Part shown: positions 22,133 through 29,966 of the stretch, in pieces
Layout of the letters: each line of letters starts with the position of its first letter
Position numbering within the stretch: the stretch's first letter is position 1
Assembly (NCBI GenBank): GCA_035719045.1
Contig: DASTGO010000545.1
Coordinates: 1 to 31,026 of the forward strand
Origin: DASTGO01 sp035719045
GTDB taxonomy: Bacteria; Actinomycetota; Actinomycetes; Actinomycetales; Kineosporiaceae
Direction: 5' to 3'
Length of the DNA: 31,026 nt
The notes under the pieces: model-generated
Database searches by the model: none
What the model saw: only the letters and a program-made list of their open reading frames with translations
What the model was told of the DNA's origin: nothing
Program-made: the position numbers and the translations under genes

Positions 22133-22684
22133 GTGGCAGACGTGCAGGGATCCGGTGAGGACGAGACGGCCGGCGGAGACGGGGTGACCGGCGGATTCCC
22201 GGTGCCCCGGGTCGGGATCGGGGTGGACGTCCATGCCTTCGCCCCGCCGGGATCGGGGCGTCCGATGCGGCTGGCAGGGCTGGACTGGCCCGGGCAGGAG
22301 GGGCTGGCCGGGCACTCCGACGCCGATGTTGCCGCCCACGCCTGTTGCGACGCCCTGCTGTCCGCGGCCGGGCAGGGCGATCTGGGGTCCCAGTTCGGTA
22401 CCGCGGACCCGCAGTGGGCGGGGGCGTCCGGACCGGCACTGCTCGCCGAGACCGCGCGCCGGGTGCGCGAGGCCGGCTATGTGATCGGAAACGTTGCGGT
22501 GCAGGTGATCGGGGTCCGGCCGCGGCTGGGGCCCCGGCGGGCGGAGGCTCAGGAGGCTCTGTCCGCCGCCTGCGGCGCGCCCGTGACGGTGTCGGCGACG
22601 ACGACCGACGGTCTCGGGCTCACCGGTCGTGGTGAGGGAGTGGCCGCAGTGGCGACCGCGGTGGTGCTGCCGAGGTCCGGTTGA
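22133..22684 (+). CDS. ispF: 2-C-methyl-D-erythritol 2,4-cyclodiphosphate synthase
   Basis: 183 aa. It makes MEcPP from CDP-ME 2-phosphate as a zinc-dependent trimer. Metal ligands are in GVDVHAF (the D-x-H pair) and the His of DADVAAHACCDALL; further motifs are SAAGQGDLGSQFGT, NVAVQVIG and SATTTDGLGLTGRGEG. About 20 N-terminal residues before PRVGIGVDVH are extra compared with IspF enzymes, but the leaderless -10 supports the GTG at 22133. IspF is followed in many actinobacteria by cysS; here a globin gene follows instead. Confidence 0.95.
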   Translation: MADVQGSGEDETAGGDGVTGGFPVPRVGIGVDVHAFAPPGSGRPMRLAGLDWPGQEGLAGHSDADVAAHACCDALLSAAGQGDLGSQFGTADPQWAGASGPALLAETARRVREAGYVIGNVAVQVIGVRPRLGPRRAEAQEALSAACGAPVTVSATTTDGLGLTGRGEGVAAVATAVVLPRSG

Positions 22685-22922
22685 GGTGCGGGCGGCCCGG
22701 TCCGGGTGCGGCGCAGGCCCGCGGAGGGCTCCCGGCGAACCGGAGGAGGGCGTCCGGATACACGATCGGTGACGGGTGACCTTCGGGACGCGCGTCAGGT
22801 GTGCCGGGGCGGAGCTCGGCGGCCGGTGACGAAGGCCCGGGCCCCGGTCGGCGACGCGGAGGTCGGGCAGGGGTGTGGGAGCCCCGAACATCACATCCGC
22901 ATGGCGGCGTGTCCGGTCTGAC

Positions 22923-22936
22923 GGGACTTAGGTCCC
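22923..22936 (+). promoter_or_regulatory. DosR/DevR-like box ahead of the globin gene
   Basis: GGGACTTAGGTCCC matches 13 of 14 positions of the DosR core GGGACTWWAGTCCC (G for A at position 9), with C at both flanking S positions. Its centre is about 44 bp upstream of the predicted transcription start near 22974, the usual place for a proximal DosR box overlapping the -35. A globin is a plausible target for oxygen or NO control. Regulator identity is inference; no dosR gene is in the window. Confidence 0.68.
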
Positions 22937-22960
22937 CTGGTTGCAGTCCGTCACGTCTCG

Positions 22961-22966
22961 TAAGCA
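22961..22966 (+). promoter_or_regulatory. Possible -10 element TAAGCA of the globin unit
   Basis: TAAGCA lies 7 nt before ATG 22974 and 24 bp after the DosR-like box, a spacing that fits class II activation. It lacks the final T of the TANNNT pattern. Confidence 0.45.
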
Positions 22967-22973
22967 CGAGGGC

Positions 22974-23057
22974 ATGGCCCTCATCGATTCACCGCAGATC
23001 GTGACGACATGTCGTCACGATGCCGCCAACTCGCCCCCCGTGCGCCCGGTGTCGTGA
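22974..23057 (+). CDS. Possible 27-residue leader peptide upstream of the globin
   Basis: ATG 22974 opens a 27-codon frame (MALIDSPQIVTTCRHDAANS then PPVRPVS) ending at TGA 23055-23057, two bases before the globin ATG. It begins at the position expected for a leaderless transcript from the -10 at 22961. The 24-bp palindrome lies inside it. It has no recognisable homology. It could be a translated coupling peptide or a chance frame. Confidence 0.35.
   Translation: MALIDSPQIVTTCRHDAANSPPVRPVS
22998..23021. promoter_or_regulatory. Perfect 24-bp palindrome before the globin gene
   Basis: Half-sites ATCGTGACGACA and TGTCGTCACGAT meet with no spacer and no mismatch. The 9-mer TCGTGACGA of the left arm appears again at 23052-23060, overlapping the globin start. 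It could be an operator downstream of the transcription start or an RNA hairpin in the leader. It matches no operator I know. Confidence 0.85.
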
Positions 23058-23059
23058 CG

Positions 23060-23992
23060 ATGCGTGACGTCTCGTTGCCTGTGATCCCCCGACCCGACGC
23101 CGACTCGGTCCGGATGGTCCAGCAGTCCATCCAGCGGTTTCACGGCCGGGAGATGGAACTGACCACCGGCTTCTACAGCCACCTGTTCTCGATGCTTCCA
23201 GCTGCGCGCGCGCTGTTCCCGGAGGACATGGCCGAGCAACGGGTCCAGCTGCTCAAGGCCCTGCTCGCCTCGGTGGACTCACTGGTGCACGACCCGGCCG
23301 GGATGGAGATCCGCCTGCAGGCGCTGGGGGGTGTGCACTACCAGCGGGGGATCGCCGACGACCAGTACCAGTACGTGGCCCACGCCCTGGTCCGCACCGT
23401 GCGGGACGTGATGCCGGGTGACTGGTCCACCTGGTTGAGCTCGGCGTGGATCAGCGTCTACTCCTGGATGATCTCCCACATGGAGGCCGGTGCCAGGCAG
23501 GCCCGGCAGCGCGACGAGGCCGGGATCGGGCAGCCCGACCTGCACCTGCAGTACCAGTTGGGGGGCACCGCTCAGCAGCACGTCGTGCATCAGTACCCGG
23601 ATCAGCAGTACCCGGATCAGCAGTACTTCGCCCAGCAGCACGCTCCCCACCAGTCGGCCGTGCAGCCTGCCGTTGCGCCTCAGTACGCGGTCCAGGACCC
23701 GGACCCGGCACAGGTCCGGTACCCCGCCCAGCCGGTGGAGGCCGTCCAGGATCCCGCCAGTGCGGCGGCCTGGGTCCAGGAGCGGTCTCCGGCAGTGCCG
23801 GGTGCTCCCTGGTCCGCCGGCCCCAGGACCGAGGGCCACCCGGTGGGCGTGCTCGGAACGTCCGGGCGACCGGCCCCCGGGGGACCCGCGACCGTACCGG
23901 CCGGGGAGCCGGTGCTGGTCGCCGCCGTGGACGCGCAGGCCGGGGTGGCGACCGTCTTCCCGCGCCGGGGCCGCCGGGCCGGGCTGGTCTGA
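23060..23992 (+). CDS. Globin domain with Gln/Tyr/Pro-rich C-terminal extension
   Basis: 310 aa. Residues about 12-150 form a three-over-three globin of the flavohaemoglobin/Vitreoscilla type: FYSHLF with B10 Tyr Y39, LFPEDMAEQR with likely E7 Gln Q60, and proximal His H93 in LGGVHYQRGI. Tyr-B10 and Gln-E7 usually mean strong O2 or NO binding. The FAD/NAD reductase domain of flavohaemoglobins is absent. Instead come about 160 residues rich in Gln, Tyr, Pro and Ala, starting with tandem QYPDQ repeats and ending in a short VLVAAVDAQAGVATVFPRRG segment. ATG 23060 is preferred; GTG 23054 is two codons earlier. It replaces cysS at this position between ispF and rlmB. The function is probably oxygen/NO binding or sensing; the tail may bind a partner. 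Confidence 0.85.
   Translation: MRDVSLPVIPRPDADSVRMVQQSIQRFHGREMELTTGFYSHLFSMLPAARALFPEDMAEQRVQLLKALLASVDSLVHDPAGMEIRLQALGGVHYQRGIADDQYQYVAHALVRTVRDVMPGDWSTWLSSAWISVYSWMISHMEAGARQARQRDEAGIGQPDLHLQYQLGGTAQQHVVHQYPDQQYPDQQYFAQQHAPHQSAVQPAVAPQYAVQDPDPAQVRYPAQPVEAVQDPASAAAWVQERSPAVPGAPWSAGPRTEGHPVGVLGTSGRPAPGGPATVPAGEPVLVAAVDAQAGVATVFPRRGRRAGLV
23591..23635. repeat. 15-bp tandem repeats in the globin tail
   Basis: CAGTACCCGGATCAG occurs twice (23591-23605, 23606-23620) and a third unit is degenerate (CAGTACTTCGCCCAG). They encode QYPDQ, QYPDQ, QYFAQ. Exact third-position identity suggests recent expansion. Confidence 0.85.
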
Positions 23993-24047
23993 GCCGAGTG
24001 AATCTGCCTGAGCCGGGCTGATCGGGGTCGACGGTCCCCGGCGCCGG

Positions 24048-24053
24048 TAGCCT
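24048..24053 (+). promoter_or_regulatory. -10 element TAGCCT ahead of the rlmB leader
   Basis: TAGCCT, 6 nt, then GTG 24060, which opens a short leader frame ending on the rlmB start. Confidence 0.5.
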
Positions 24054-24059
24054 TGACCG

Positions 24060-24170
24060 GTGACTTCGCGCCTGCCGGTTCCTGCCCTGCCCGCTCTGCG
24101 TAGCCCCCTGCCGTTCGGCGGGGTCGCCGCGTTCGCCCGGGTCACCTCGTTCGCCGGGGGCGGTCGGTGA
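24060..24170 (+). CDS. Possible 36-residue leader peptide coupled to rlmB
   Basis: GTG 24060 opens a 36-codon frame (VTSRLPVPALPALRSPLP, then FGGVAAFARVTSFAGGGR) whose TGA overlaps the rlmB ATG as TGATG. The start is at leaderless distance from TAGCCT. It has no homology I recognise. Either rlmB is translated by coupling to this frame or its true start is unmarked; rlmB has no strong ribosome site of its own. Confidence 0.4.
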   Translation: MTSRLPVPALPALRSPLPFGGVAAFARVTSFAGGGR

Positions 24171-25168
24171 TGGCCGGGAACAGCAGCCGCCGGGGCGCGG
24201 TGCGTCGGGCCGGTTCGAAGAAGGGTGCGGTCGTCGGGTCCGGGGGGCAGAAGAAGAAGGGCCTGTCCGGCAAGGGCCCCACGCCCAGGGCCACCGAGCG
24301 CACCGGCCATCCGGCGGCGCGACGGGCAGCGGCGGAGGCTCGTCGGCAGGGCTCCGGGGCAGGTTCGAGACCGGCCGGTGGTCAGGGTGGGCGTCGCCCC
24401 GCGACGCGCAAGCCGTCCGCGGGGGCTCCCGAACTGGTCGCGGGGCGCAATGCGGTGGTCGAGGCTCTGCGCGGCGGGGTTCCGGCGAAGGCGCTGTATG
24501 TGGCGTCCCGGATCGAGTCCGACGACCGGGTCAGGGAGGCGCTGAAGGCTGCGGCCGACCTGCACCTGGCCCTGCTCGAGGTGTCGAAGACCGACCTGGA
24601 CCGGATGACCGGCGGGGCGGTCCACCAGGGCCTGGCGCTGCAGGTGCCCGCCTACGAGTACGCCCACCCGCAGGATCTGCTGCATGAGGTGCTGCAGCGC
24701 GGGGAGGTCCCGCTGCTGGTCGCCCTGGACGGCGTGACCGATCCGCGGAACCTGGGCGCGGTGGTCCGTTCGGTGGCCGCGTTCGGCGGGCACGGGGTGA
24801 TCGTCCCCGAGCGGCGGGCGGCCGGGATGACCGCTTCCGCCTGGAAGACCTCCGCCGGGGCGGCCTCCCGTGTGCCGGTGGCCCGCGCCGGCAATCTCAC
24901 CCGGACGCTGGAGGACCTCAAGGACGCGGGCTGCTTCGTCGCCGGTCTGGACGCCGACGGAGAAGTGGACCTGCCCGACCTGGAGATGGCCACGGACCCG
25001 CTCGTCCTGGTGGTGGGCTCGGAGGGCCGGGGCCTGTCCCGGCTGGTCCGGCAGACCTGCGACGTCGTGGTCTCCATCCCGATGGCCGCCGGGAACGAGT
25101 CGCTCAACGCGGGAGTGGCGGCCGGGGTCGCGCTGTACGACGTGGCCCGGCGGCGCGCCGGGCGCTGA
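24170..25168 (+). CDS. rlmB: 23S rRNA 2'-O-methyltransferase RlmB (SpoU/TrmH family)
   Basis: 332 aa. Residues 1-85 are a long basic, disordered extension (KKG, RRP, RAAAEARR) typical of actinobacterial members. A substrate-binding domain starts at ELVAGRNAVVEALRGG, and the SPOUT knot domain has motif 1 TDPRNLGAVVRSVAAFGG, motif 2 LVVGSEGRGLSRLV and motif 3 SIPMAAGNESLNAGVAAGVALYD. It methylates the ribose of a guanosine in 23S rRNA (G2251 in E. coli). Counterpart of Rv3579c, which lies near ispF with cysS between. ATG 24170 overlaps the stop of a leader frame; GTG 24167 is the next alternative. Confidence 0.92.
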   Translation: MAGNSSRRGAVRRAGSKKGAVVGSGGQKKKGLSGKGPTPRATERTGHPAARRAAAEARRQGSGAGSRPAGGQGGRRPATRKPSAGAPELVAGRNAVVEALRGGVPAKALYVASRIESDDRVREALKAAADLHLALLEVSKTDLDRMTGGAVHQGLALQVPAYEYAHPQDLLHEVLQRGEVPLLVALDGVTDPRNLGAVVRSVAAFGGHGVIVPERRAAGMTASAWKTSAGAASRVPVARAGNLTRTLEDLKDAGCFVAGLDADGEVDLPDLEMATDPLVLVVGSEGRGLSRLVRQTCDVVVSIPMAAGNESLNAGVAAGVALYDVARRRAGR

Positions 25169-25201
25169 CGGGCCGCCCGGCGCCCGACCGCCCTGGCCGG
25201 A

Positions 25202-26449
25202 TCAGTCCCCGTCCGCGACCACGGGCAGGGACTGGGTGTCCACGCCGAGGACGGCCTGCTCGTCGGGCTTGTGCACGAGCACCCGGTCGACGTAGCTGCG
25301 GACAGCCTCCGCCAGGCCCACGTCGTGCCCGCGCTCCTCGGACAGGAACCACCGGTGCACCAGCACCTCGTGGTACAGCTCGGCGGGCTCGAGCTTGCCA
25401 CGCAGTTCCCGCGGGACCGCGTACATCACCGGCTCGTAGCACTCCTGCAGCCACTGGTGGGCCACGATCTCCTCGTCGTCGGCCTGCCGCCCGTCGGCCG
25501 CCTGGTAGGTGTCCAGGTCGTTGAGCAGCCGGCGGGCCTGGTTCTCCTCCACGTCCAGGCCGGTCAGCCGCAGCAGGCGCCGGGAGTGGTGGCCGGCGTC
25601 GACGACCTTCGGCTGGAGGCTCACCGTGGTCCCGGTGACGTCGGTGCTGATGGTCAGCTCACCGACGTCGAAGCCGAGCTGGTTCAGCCGGCGGATCCGG
25701 GCGTCCACCCGCCACCGCTCACCCTGTTCGAAGGACTCCGGTTCGGTCAGCTCCGCCCACAGGGTCAGGTAGCGGCGGGCGATCACCTCGCTGATCACGA
25801 CGGGGTCCAGCGGCTCGTCGAGCAGGCCCCCCGCCTCCAGGTCCATCAGCTCTCCGGCGATGTTGAGCTGCGCCAGCTCCAGGTCGTACTCGCGCTGGCC
25901 GCGGGAGAGGCTGGCACGCAGTTCCCCGGTCTCGGCGTCGACGAGGTAGGCGGCGAAGGCCCCGGCGTCCCTGCGGAACAGGGTGTTCGACAGGGACACG
26001 TCGCCCCAGTAGAAGCCGGCCAGGTGCAGCCGGACCAGGAGCACGGCCAGGGCGTCCACCAGCCGGGTCGCGGTATCGGCCCGCAGGGCCTGGGAGAACA
26101 GCGCCCGGTACGGCAGCGAGAACTGCAGGTGGCGGGTGACCAGGGCGGACTCCAGCGGCTCGCCGTCGGCTCCGCACCGGCCCTTGACCACGCCCAGGGG
26201 TTCCACCGCGGGCAGGCCGATCCGGCGCAGGACCCGCAGCAGCGCGTACTCCCGCTCGGCGAGCTCGGCGTCGATCTCCTTGACCGCGATCACACTGCCG
26301 GACAGCCTCGCGAACCGGACCACGTGCCGGGAGATGCCCCGTGGCAGCGCGGCGAGCCGGTCGTCCGGCCACCGCTCCAGGGGGATGTTCCACGGCAGGT
26401 CCAGCAGCGCCGGGTCAGGGGTCGCTGAGGTGATCTCCAGACCACTCAC
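25202..26449 (-). CDS. DUF4032 protein with kinase-like N-terminal domain
   Basis: 415 aa. The N-terminal 180 residues have a protein/lipopolysaccharide kinase-like layout: K57 in VIAVKEID, E67 in a helix, catalytic-loop HLAGFYWGDVSLSN with D150 and N155, and metal-binding D171 (LVDAETGE) replacing DFG. The C-terminal DUF4032 domain covers about 215-385. Phosphotransfer is plausible; the substrate is unknown. GTG 26449 follows AGGGGAGGA by 8 nt. It ends 33 bp from the convergent rlmB stop and follows msiK on the same strand, separated by a terminator. Confidence 0.87.
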   Translation of the reverse strand: MSGLEITSATPDPALLDLPWNIPLERWPDDRLAALPRGISRHVVRFARLSGSVIAVKEIDAELAEREYALLRVLRRIGLPAVEPLGVVKGRCGADGEPLESALVTRHLQFSLPYRALFSQALRADTATRLVDALAVLLVRLHLAGFYWGDVSLSNTLFRRDAGAFAAYLVDAETGELRASLSRGQREYDLELAQLNIAGELMDLEAGGLLDEPLDPVVISEVIARRYLTLWAELTEPESFEQGERWRVDARIRRLNQLGFDVGELTISTDVTGTTVSLQPKVVDAGHHSRRLLRLTGLDVEENQARRLLNDLDTYQAADGRQADDEEIVAHQWLQECYEPVMYAVPRELRGKLEPAELYHEVLVHRWFLSEERGHDVGLAEAVRSYVDRVLVHKPDEQAVLGVDTQSLPVVADGD

Positions 26450-26537
26450 GGCCGTAATCCTCCCCTAGAGCGACCGGTACCCGATCCGCCCGCGCCGGCC
26501 GTGGGCCGGGTCTCGCGGGGGGCCGGGCGCAAGAGTC

Positions 26538-26577
26538 GGACGCCCCTGCCAGGTTCGGGCCAGTGGCAGGGGCGTCC
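26538..26577 (-). terminator. Strong hairpin after the MsiK-type gene
   Basis: GGACGCCCCTGCC (26538-26550) pairs perfectly with GGCAGGGGCGTCC (26565-26577), a 13-bp stem with a 14-nt loop. It lies 31 bp after the ATPase stop on the minus strand and before the DUF4032 gene. Confidence 0.85.
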
Positions 26578-26608
26578 CGTGCGGAGGCGACCCGCGGGCC
26601 GCGGAGGG

Positions 26609-27685
<1,077 letters not shown>

Positions 27686-27858
27686 GGCGAAGCGATCCCT
27701 TCACCGGCAGGAACGTGCCGGACGATCCGAGTGGAGGGTGGGCCGGGCCGGCACGTCGCCGGTCCGGGGCGTTGCTGACTGCGCGGCCGGGCAACCTCGA
27801 CGTCACCGCCCGAGATCGCCGGACCGTGGGGTCATCTTCACAGGCGCCCGGGCCCTGC

Positions 27859-27872
27859 TGCAAGCGTTTGCA
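27859..27872. promoter_or_regulatory. LacI-type operator TGCAAGCGTTTGCA
   Basis: Near-perfect 14-bp inverted repeat with a central CG, as LacI-family operators have. It lies between msiK and the divergent LacI regulator, so both could be controlled from it. Confidence 0.65.
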
Positions 27873-27930
27873 GGCATTTGTTCGCCACGTTGACCTGCGC
27901 CGGTCCGGCCGGGTGTTGGGGGAGGCTGCT

Positions 27931-27957
27931 ACTGCAAGATCTTGCGAGCCTTGCAGT
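27931..27957. promoter_or_regulatory. Nested inverted repeats at the lacI promoter
   Basis: ACTGCAAG (27931-27938) and CTTGCAGT (27950-27957) are perfect inverted arms. The first overlaps the 12-bp perfect palindrome GCAAGATCTTGC (27934-27945). A TACCGT -10 (27957-27962) abuts the second arm. All arms share CTTGCA/TGCAAG with the operator at 27859, so the LacI protein may autoregulate. Confidence 0.65.
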
Positions 27958-28057
27958 ACCGTGGAAGTCGCCTGCGCCGTCACCCGCTCCTCCCCGCCCG
28001 TCGTGCGGGGAGGTGGCGTCTCGGGGGTGTGTCGGGCGCCGGCGGAGGGAGAGTGGC

Positions 28058-29191
28058 GTGAGGGCGCGGCTGGCCGACATCGCGGCGCAGGCCGGGGTCA
28101 GTGAGGCCACGGTCAGCCGGGTGCTGAACGGCAAGCCTGGTGTCGCGGAGTCCACCCGGCAGGCGGTGCTCACCGCGCTGGATGTGCTCGGCTACGAGCG
28201 TCCGCTGCGGTTGAAGCAGCGTTCGGCGGGACTGGTCGGCCTGATCGTCCCGGAACTGGACAACCCGATCTTCCCGGCGATGGTGCAGGTGATCGAGGCG
28301 GGGCTGGCCCGCCACGGGTACACCACGGTGCTGTGCACGCAGACGCCCGGGGGGCTGGCCGAGGACGAGTACGTCCAGATGCTCGCCGAGCGCGGGGTGA
28401 GCGGCATCGTCTTCGTCTCCGGGCTGCACGCCGACTCCACCGCCGATCCCGGCCGCTATCAGGTGCTGCGCCAGCGAGGACTGCCGATCGTCCTGGTCAA
28501 CGGGTATGCCGAGGGTGTCGATGCCCCCTTCATCAGCAATGACGACGTCGCCTCGATGGAACTGGCGGTGTCCCATCTGGTGGCGCTCGGGCACCGGCGG
28601 ATCGGCCTGGCGGTGGGTCCGGCCCGGTTCGTCCCCGTGGTCCGGAAGCTGATCGGGTTCCGGCAGGCACTGCACCGCCACCTCGGGGTGGACGACGCGG
28701 CTCCCTGGGTCGAGTGCTCGGTGTTCAGCGTGGAGGGCGGGGCGATGGCCGCCGTCCGCCTGGTCGAGCGCGGGGCGACCGCGCTGATCTGTGGTTCGGA
28801 TCTGATGGCGCTCGGGGCGATCCGAGCGGTCCGGGCCCGGGGGCTGCGGGTGCCGGCCGATGTCTCGGTGGTCGGCTACGACGACTCGCTGCTGGTGGCG
28901 TTCACCGACCCGCCGCTGACCACGATCCGGCAGTCGGTCACGGCGATGGGGATGGCGGCGGTGCGCGCGCTGCTGGACGAGATCTCCGGGCTGCCGGCCC
29001 CGCGTGCGGAGTACGTGTTCCGGCCCGAACTGGTGGTCCGGGCCTCGACCGGCGCGGTTCCGGTCGCGACGGTGACAGCCGGTGTCGGCACGGTCGTGCT
29101 GCCCTCCGGCGGCCGCGGGACTGTGGTCATGGCGGTGGATCCGGTCGTAGGGGCGGCAAGGGGGTCCGATCCACTGGCGGCCGCAGACTGA
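28058..29191 (+). CDS. LacI-family transcriptional repressor
   Basis: 377 aa. The N-terminal HTH is canonical (RLADIAAQAGVSEATVSRVLNG, in parts: LADIAAQAGVSEATVSRVL), with a hinge helix to about residue 55. The sugar-binding domain follows: LVGLIVPELDNPIFPAM, HLVALGHRRIGLA, ICGSDLMALGAIRA, VSVVGYDDSLLVAFTDPPLTT. About 35 C-terminal residues (VTAGVGTVVLPSGGRG onward) extend beyond the usual family end and are Gly/Val-rich. GTG 28058 follows GGAGGGAGAG. Divergent msiK indicates sugar-uptake control; the inducer is unknown. Confidence 0.92.
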   Translation: MRARLADIAAQAGVSEATVSRVLNGKPGVAESTRQAVLTALDVLGYERPLRLKQRSAGLVGLIVPELDNPIFPAMVQVIEAGLARHGYTTVLCTQTPGGLAEDEYVQMLAERGVSGIVFVSGLHADSTADPGRYQVLRQRGLPIVLVNGYAEGVDAPFISNDDVASMELAVSHLVALGHRRIGLAVGPARFVPVVRKLIGFRQALHRHLGVDDAAPWVECSVFSVEGGAMAAVRLVERGATALICGSDLMALGAIRAVRARGLRVPADVSVVGYDDSLLVAFTDPPLTTIRQSVTAMGMAAVRALLDEISGLPAPRAEYVFRPELVVRASTGAVPVATVTAGVGTVVLPSGGRGTVVMAVDPVVGAARGSDPLAAAD

Positions 29192-29223
29192 TCCGCGACG
29201 GTGGTAGCCGGGACGCTGCCCGT

Positions 29224-29260
29224 CCATGGAATTCCATGGTCACAAGGGGTTCCCCTGTGA
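29224..29260. promoter_or_regulatory. Two adjacent dyads upstream of the CBS gene
   Basis: CCATGGAATTCCATGG (29224-29239) is a perfect 16-bp palindrome. Directly after it TCACA-A-GGGG / CCCC-TGTGA (29240-29260) forms an inverted repeat with one extra A. A possible -10 TACCTT is at 29273-29278. They sit where activators or repressors of the CBS gene would bind. Confidence 0.7.
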
Positions 29261-29352
29261 TCGCCGGACCGTTACCTTCTCCTCAAGGGCAGTGACCCGC
29301 GTCACACCCGCGGCGGGGGTGCTGTGGGTGTCAACGGAAGGGGTGGCCGGCG

Positions 29353-29781
29353 ATGCGAATCATGGATGTGTTGCGGCGCAAGGGCGACAAGGTGGTCACG
29401 ATCCGGCCGGGCGACAGCGTCCGGCGGTTGCTGGACCTGCTGGCCGAGCACCGGGTGGGCGCCCTGGTGGTGTCCGGGTCGCCCGGGGCCGTGGACGGGA
29501 TCGTCAGCGAGCGGGACGTGGTGCGCTGGCTGCAACGGGAGGGGGAGTCGATCCTCGACGGCCCGGTCAGCCGGATCATGACCGTCGACGTCCACACGGC
29601 GGCCCCGTCCGACACCGTCGACGAACTCATGCTGCTGATGACCGACCGGCGGGTCCGGCACCTGCCGGTCCTGGTCGACGGCAGGCTGGTCGGCATCGTC
29701 AGCATCGGCGACCTGGTCAACCAGTGCATCGCCGAACTGCGGATCGAGCGTGACCAGCTCACCGCGTACATCACCAGTTAG
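29353..29781 (+). CDS. Tandem CBS-domain protein
   Basis: 142 aa made of two CBS domains: about 8-65 (VVTIRPGDSVRRLLDLLAEH, GALVVSGSPGAVDGIVSERDVVR) and 75-135 (IMTVDVHTAAPSDTVDELML, RRVRHLPVLVDGRLVGIVSIGDL). Such stand-alone pairs bind adenine nucleotides and sense energy state. They include Hrp1 of the mycobacterial DosR regulon. No partner domain is fused. ATG 29353 follows GGAAGGGG by 9 nt; ATG 29362 is also possible. The promoter has two dyads but no good DosR box. Confidence 0.9.
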   Translation: MRIMDVLRRKGDKVVTIRPGDSVRRLLDLLAEHRVGALVVSGSPGAVDGIVSERDVVRWLQREGESILDGPVSRIMTVDVHTAAPSDTVDELMLLMTDRRVRHLPVLVDGRLVGIVSIGDLVNQCIAELRIERDQLTAYITS

Positions 29782-29789
29782 AGCGATCG

Positions 29790-29836
29790 GCACCAGGGCG
29801 GTCCGGCTCGCGACGACCGGGCGGCGCACCTGGTGC
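29790..29836 (+). terminator. Weak hairpin after the CBS gene
   Basis: GCACCAGG (29790-29797) and CCTGGTGC (29829-29836) are perfect 8-bp arms separated by 31 nt, 8 nt after the CBS stop. The loop is long, so this is tentative. Confidence 0.35.
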
Positions 29837-29966
29837 GGCGTGTCCCGCCACGCCCGATGCCGTAGCCATCCGTGTCGCAGCCAGGGGCGCGGCCGAGGGT
29901 GGCGGTGGGCGAGTGTCCGGGGATCTTGACGGGTCCGCTCCGGCGACGGGACAGGGGCTCGGGCCC

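Larger units (their letters stand above)
22685..22973. other. Globin control region, upstream part
   Basis: About 290 bp without a convincing gene. The left 230 bp show nothing clear. The right end holds the DosR-like box (22923-22936) and the -10 (22961-22966), which is embedded in a small inverted repeat CTCGT-aagc-ACGAG. Confidence 0.55.
27686..28057. other. 372-bp divergent control region between msiK and lacI
   Basis: No gene was found. It contains a LacI-like operator (27859-27872), nested inverted repeats (27931-27957) overlapping a -10 (27957-27962), and the lacI ribosome site (GGAGGGAGAG before 28058). The part nearest msiK (27686-27850) shows nothing clear. Confidence 0.55.

Noticed and set aside
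29926..29931. TTGACG as a -35 for the protein kinase gene
   Set aside because: It is 35 bp from the TACGGT -10, far too long a spacer, and no -10 lies 16-18 bp downstream.
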